Shown: piece by piece, positions 62,537 to 64,000 of the stretch
How the letters are laid out: each line of letters opens with the position of its first letter
Numbering within the stretch: position 1 is the stretch's first letter
NCBI RefSeq assembly: GCF_026586625.1
Contig: NZ_JAODIW010000008.1
Location: 777,793-841,792 of the forward strand
Direction: 5' to 3'
DNA length: 64,000 nucleotides
Origin: Halobium salinum
GTDB taxonomy: Archaea > Halobacteriota > Halobacteria > Halobacteriales > Haloferacaceae
Translations under genes and position numbers: made by a program
The notes under the pieces: model-generated
Databases searched by the model: none
Told to the model about the DNA's origin: nothing
What the model saw: the letters and a program-made list of their open reading frames with translations, nothing else

Positions 62537-62812
62537 GTGACTCCGTTGCCGTTCTACGCGACGCTGCTCGCCGCACTGGGGCTGTTCATGCTCCTCGTGC
62601 TCCGGTACGAGCTCGGCGTCCCGATGCTCGTCGGCGTGCTCGTCGTCCCGCCGCTCGAAGTCGCCGGGTTCGGACTGGCCTACCTGCTCCACTGGCGGCT
62701 GGGGGTGCCGATTCTGCATTCGGTCGGCCTGCTCGCGGTGACGCTCATCGTGCTGACGGCAGGGTACGAGTTCTGGCAGACGGGGCGGAAGGCGAACATC
62801 AAGCGGTTTTGA
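62537..62812 (+). CDS. Small three-helix membrane protein
   Basis: A 91-residue protein with three hydrophobic helices (about 5-22, 29-50, 62-78) and a basic tail (RKANIKRF). GTG start at 62537, positioned about 27 nt after a TATA-like GATTTAATAGG, so a leaderless GTG is likely. Function unknown. The longer frame from 62333 runs through the end of the RNase gene and is rejected. Confidence 0.7.
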   Translation: MTPLPFYATLLAALGLFMLLVLRYELGVPMLVGVLVVPPLEVAGFGLAYLLHWRLGVPILHSVGLLAVTLIVLTAGYEFWQTGRKANIKRF

Positions 62813-62931
62813 GTTTTTAAGTCGGTCAACCGGCTTCTAATCGTTCGGTGTCATTGCCCCCGAGCCACCGAGAGCGACCTGACGTATACCTCGGTTGCGA
62901 CCACGTTGAACAAGGTTCAGTCGTGGGTTCA

Positions 62932-62995
62932 CCGGGATTTGAACCACGGTCGTTCTGCTCGCTACGCTCGCTTCACTCCCTGATTCAAATCCCGG
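62932..62995 (-). repeat. T-arm-flanked repeat, copy C
   Basis: On the minus strand this 64-nt element begins CCGGGATTTGAATC, continues AGGGAGTGAAGCGAGCG, and ends GGTTCAAATCCCGG. The ends match as inverted repeats in 13 of 14 positions. The interior AGGGAGTGAAGCGAGCGT is shared with copy B. It lies 73 nt downstream of tRNA-Ala on the tRNA's strand. The ends share TTCAAATCCCGG with the tRNA-Ala T-arm. Confidence 0.8.
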
Positions 62996-63068
62996 CTCGT
63001 GGTACACGAACACGCGACACCGGCTCAGTCGCTTCGCTCCTTCGCGTGGTGTCGCTGAGAATCGGTAG

Positions 63069-63140
63069 TGGACTCGCCGGGATTTGAACCCGGGGCCTCT
63101 TCCTTGCGAAGGAAGCGATCTGCCACTGATCTACGAGCCC
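63069..63140 (-). tRNA. tRNA-Ala(CGC)
   Basis: A 72-nt cloverleaf on the minus strand. The acceptor GGGCTCG pairs with CGAGTCC and includes the G3-U70 pair that defines tRNA-Ala identity. The anticodon stem CTTCC/GGAAG closes the loop TTCGCAA with anticodon CGC. T-arm CCGGG TTCAAAT CCCGG. Discriminator A. No intron. A hairpin and the T-arm-flanked repeat copy C follow downstream. Confidence 0.95.
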
Positions 63141-63188
63141 TCGTCTGCACCCGAACCGAGCCGCGCGATTCACTTGTACGTTCCGTTT

Positions 63189-63764
63189 TCAGCGTCGAAC
63201 GCGAAGCAGTCCCACGCGCCCGGCGGCCAGTCCGAGGAGCAAGCCGGTGAAGTGTGCGATGAGCGCCACGCCCGGGGCGGCCGTCGCCAGGGTCACGCCA
63301 GCGGCGACGACGACGAGTAGGACGGCCGTCACCTTCGGCGGGATACGGAGCGTCTGGAACGCCCACTCGGTGGCGACGTTGCTCGCGAGGAGGTAGCCCC
63401 CGAGGGCGAACACGGCACCGCTGGCACCGAGCACGCCGGCCGGTCCTGGCCGGAGCGCCCCACCGACCCAGACCTGCGCGAGGCCGGCGACGACCCCGGA
63501 GGCGAGGAAGAACGCGTGGTAGCGGAGGGCGGTCGTGTCGAACTCGACTGGCACGCCGACGAGCACGAGCGCGACGCTGTTCGCGAGCAGGTGGGCGACG
63601 CCGCCGTGAGCGTAGACGCTCAACACGAGCGGCACGGGGTCGGCGCGACCGGTGAGCACGAACAGCCCACTCAACCCGAGAAACGACAACGGCACCTGCA
63701 CGGCGAACACGGCGACGAAGAGGAGGAGCGTCTGGAGCGTCGGGCTCCGGGCGAGGCGTCCCAT
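63189..63764 (-). CDS. Rhomboid family intramembrane serine protease
   Basis: A 191-residue membrane protein with six helices. Key motifs are YAHGGVAHLLANSVAL (helix 2 region HxxxN), GASGAVFAL (catalytic GxSG) and AHFTGLLLGLAAG (catalytic His on the last helix). Compact archaeal rhomboid without extra domains. The start at 63764 (MGRLARSPTLQ) follows a TATA-like CTTCATCC. It lies between rps10 and tRNA-Ala. Confidence 0.87.
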   Translation of the reverse strand: MGRLARSPTLQTLLLFVAVFAVQVPLSFLGLSGLFVLTGRADPVPLVLSVYAHGGVAHLLANSVALVLVGVPVEFDTTALRYHAFFLASGVVAGLAQVWVGGALRPGPAGVLGASGAVFALGGYLLASNVATEWAFQTLRIPPKVTAVLLVVVAAGVTLATAAPGVALIAHFTGLLLGLAAGRVGLLRVRR

Positions 63765-63914
63765 GGACGGACGACGGAGCGGCGGAGGATGAAGCTGACG
63801 CCGCGGCTCACGACGTGGGTACCGGAACGGAGCGACCGCGAAGCCGTCGGCTCGGCGGTCGAATAAGAGAGAACGGTGAGTGAGTGCAACGCCTTAGCGC
63901 TGCGGTCTCGGTCC

Positions 63915-64000
63915 TCAGTCCTCGAGGACGATCTCGATGGAGACGTCGTTGGGAACCTGGATGCGCATCAGCTGGCGCAGGGCGCGTTCGTCGGCGTCGA
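63915..64000 (-). CDS. rps10: Small ribosomal subunit protein uS10 (partial, 3' end)
   Basis: Cut by the window end. The last 28 codons encode an RQLMRIQVPNDVSIEIVLED tail typical of archaeal S10. The N-terminus is outside. In haloarchaea rps10 usually follows the EF-1A gene downstream of EF-2; here it is separated by about 40 kb from rps7, on the upstream side of the rpo cluster. Confidence 0.93.
   Translation of the reverse strand, partial: DADERALRQLMRIQVPNDVSIEIVLED

Overview
The window is from an extremely halophilic archaeon (Halobacteria). The evidence is a GC-rich chromosome coding for very acidic proteins, a split RNA polymerase operon of haloarchaeal layout (rpo5, rpo2N, rpo2C, rpo1N, rpo1C), twin-arginine and lipobox signals, a HalOD1-domain protein and many small haloarchaea-type zinc-ribbon proteins. 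Most genes have a TATA-like element about 25-30 nt before the start codon and no room for a Shine-Dalgarno leader. They look leaderless, and I used this spacing to choose several starts (P450, metallo-beta-lactamase protein, AOR, S12, GIDE protein). The genus cannot be fixed from the sequence alone.

Layout. 1-5 kb: ferredoxin nitrite/sulfite reductase, an overlapping pair of tiny genes, a ParB-like DNA-binding protein and an M20 amidohydrolase. 5-11 kb: tRNA-Lys, a cytochrome P450, then hisE, pdxT, secG, thioredoxin, L40e, a metallo-beta-lactamase protein, a DUF5786-DUF99 pair and a lipoprotein. 11-19 kb: type-4 uracil-DNA glycosylase, a phnDCE transporter, hisH, citrate synthase and a Tat-exported TTHB210-like protein. 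19-23 kb: a duplicated PhoU/TrkA_C protein, a HalOD1 protein and a tungsten aldehyde:ferredoxin oxidoreductase. 23-34 kb: the minus-strand transcription/translation cluster rpo5 to rps7. 34-35.3 kb: two identical tRNA-Asp genes around a PD-(D/E)XK endonuclease gene, each followed by a hairpin and an unusual inverted repeat whose ends copy a tRNA T-arm. 35-44 kb: fluoride channel pair with a HerA-like ATPase, FAU-1 RNase, a PrsW-like protease and a glutamate-cysteine ligase-like enzyme. 44-53 kb: ABCE1/Rli1 with an EMC6-like membrane protein, two acidic repeat proteins, a winged-helix regulator, a Tat-exported propeller protein and a PIN-ATPase-KH protein. 53-64 kb: Mn-catalase, M20 and M32 peptidases, a transglutaminase-like lipoprotein, a GIDE-type membrane protein, RNase R, tRNA-Ala with a third copy of the T-arm repeat, a rhomboid protease and the 3' end of rps10.

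How parts work together. The rpo-nusA-rps12-rps7 cluster is core information processing, but EF-2, which usually follows rps7 in haloarchaea, is not there. An AOR gene follows instead, and rps10 lies about 40 kb away on the other side, so the region is rearranged. The ABCE1-EMC6 pair and FAU-1, RNase R and PIN-KH proteins concern ribosome recycling and RNA turnover.

The most unusual signal is a tRNA-linked module: tRNA, then hairpin, then a 57-64 nt repeat bounded by T-arm-like inverted ends. It occurs three times (after both tRNA-Asp genes and after tRNA-Ala), always on the tRNA's strand. One site includes a freestanding homologue of the tRNA-intron homing enzyme family typified by I-Ssp6803I. 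No CRISPR array, rRNA gene, insertion sequence transposase or integrase was seen.
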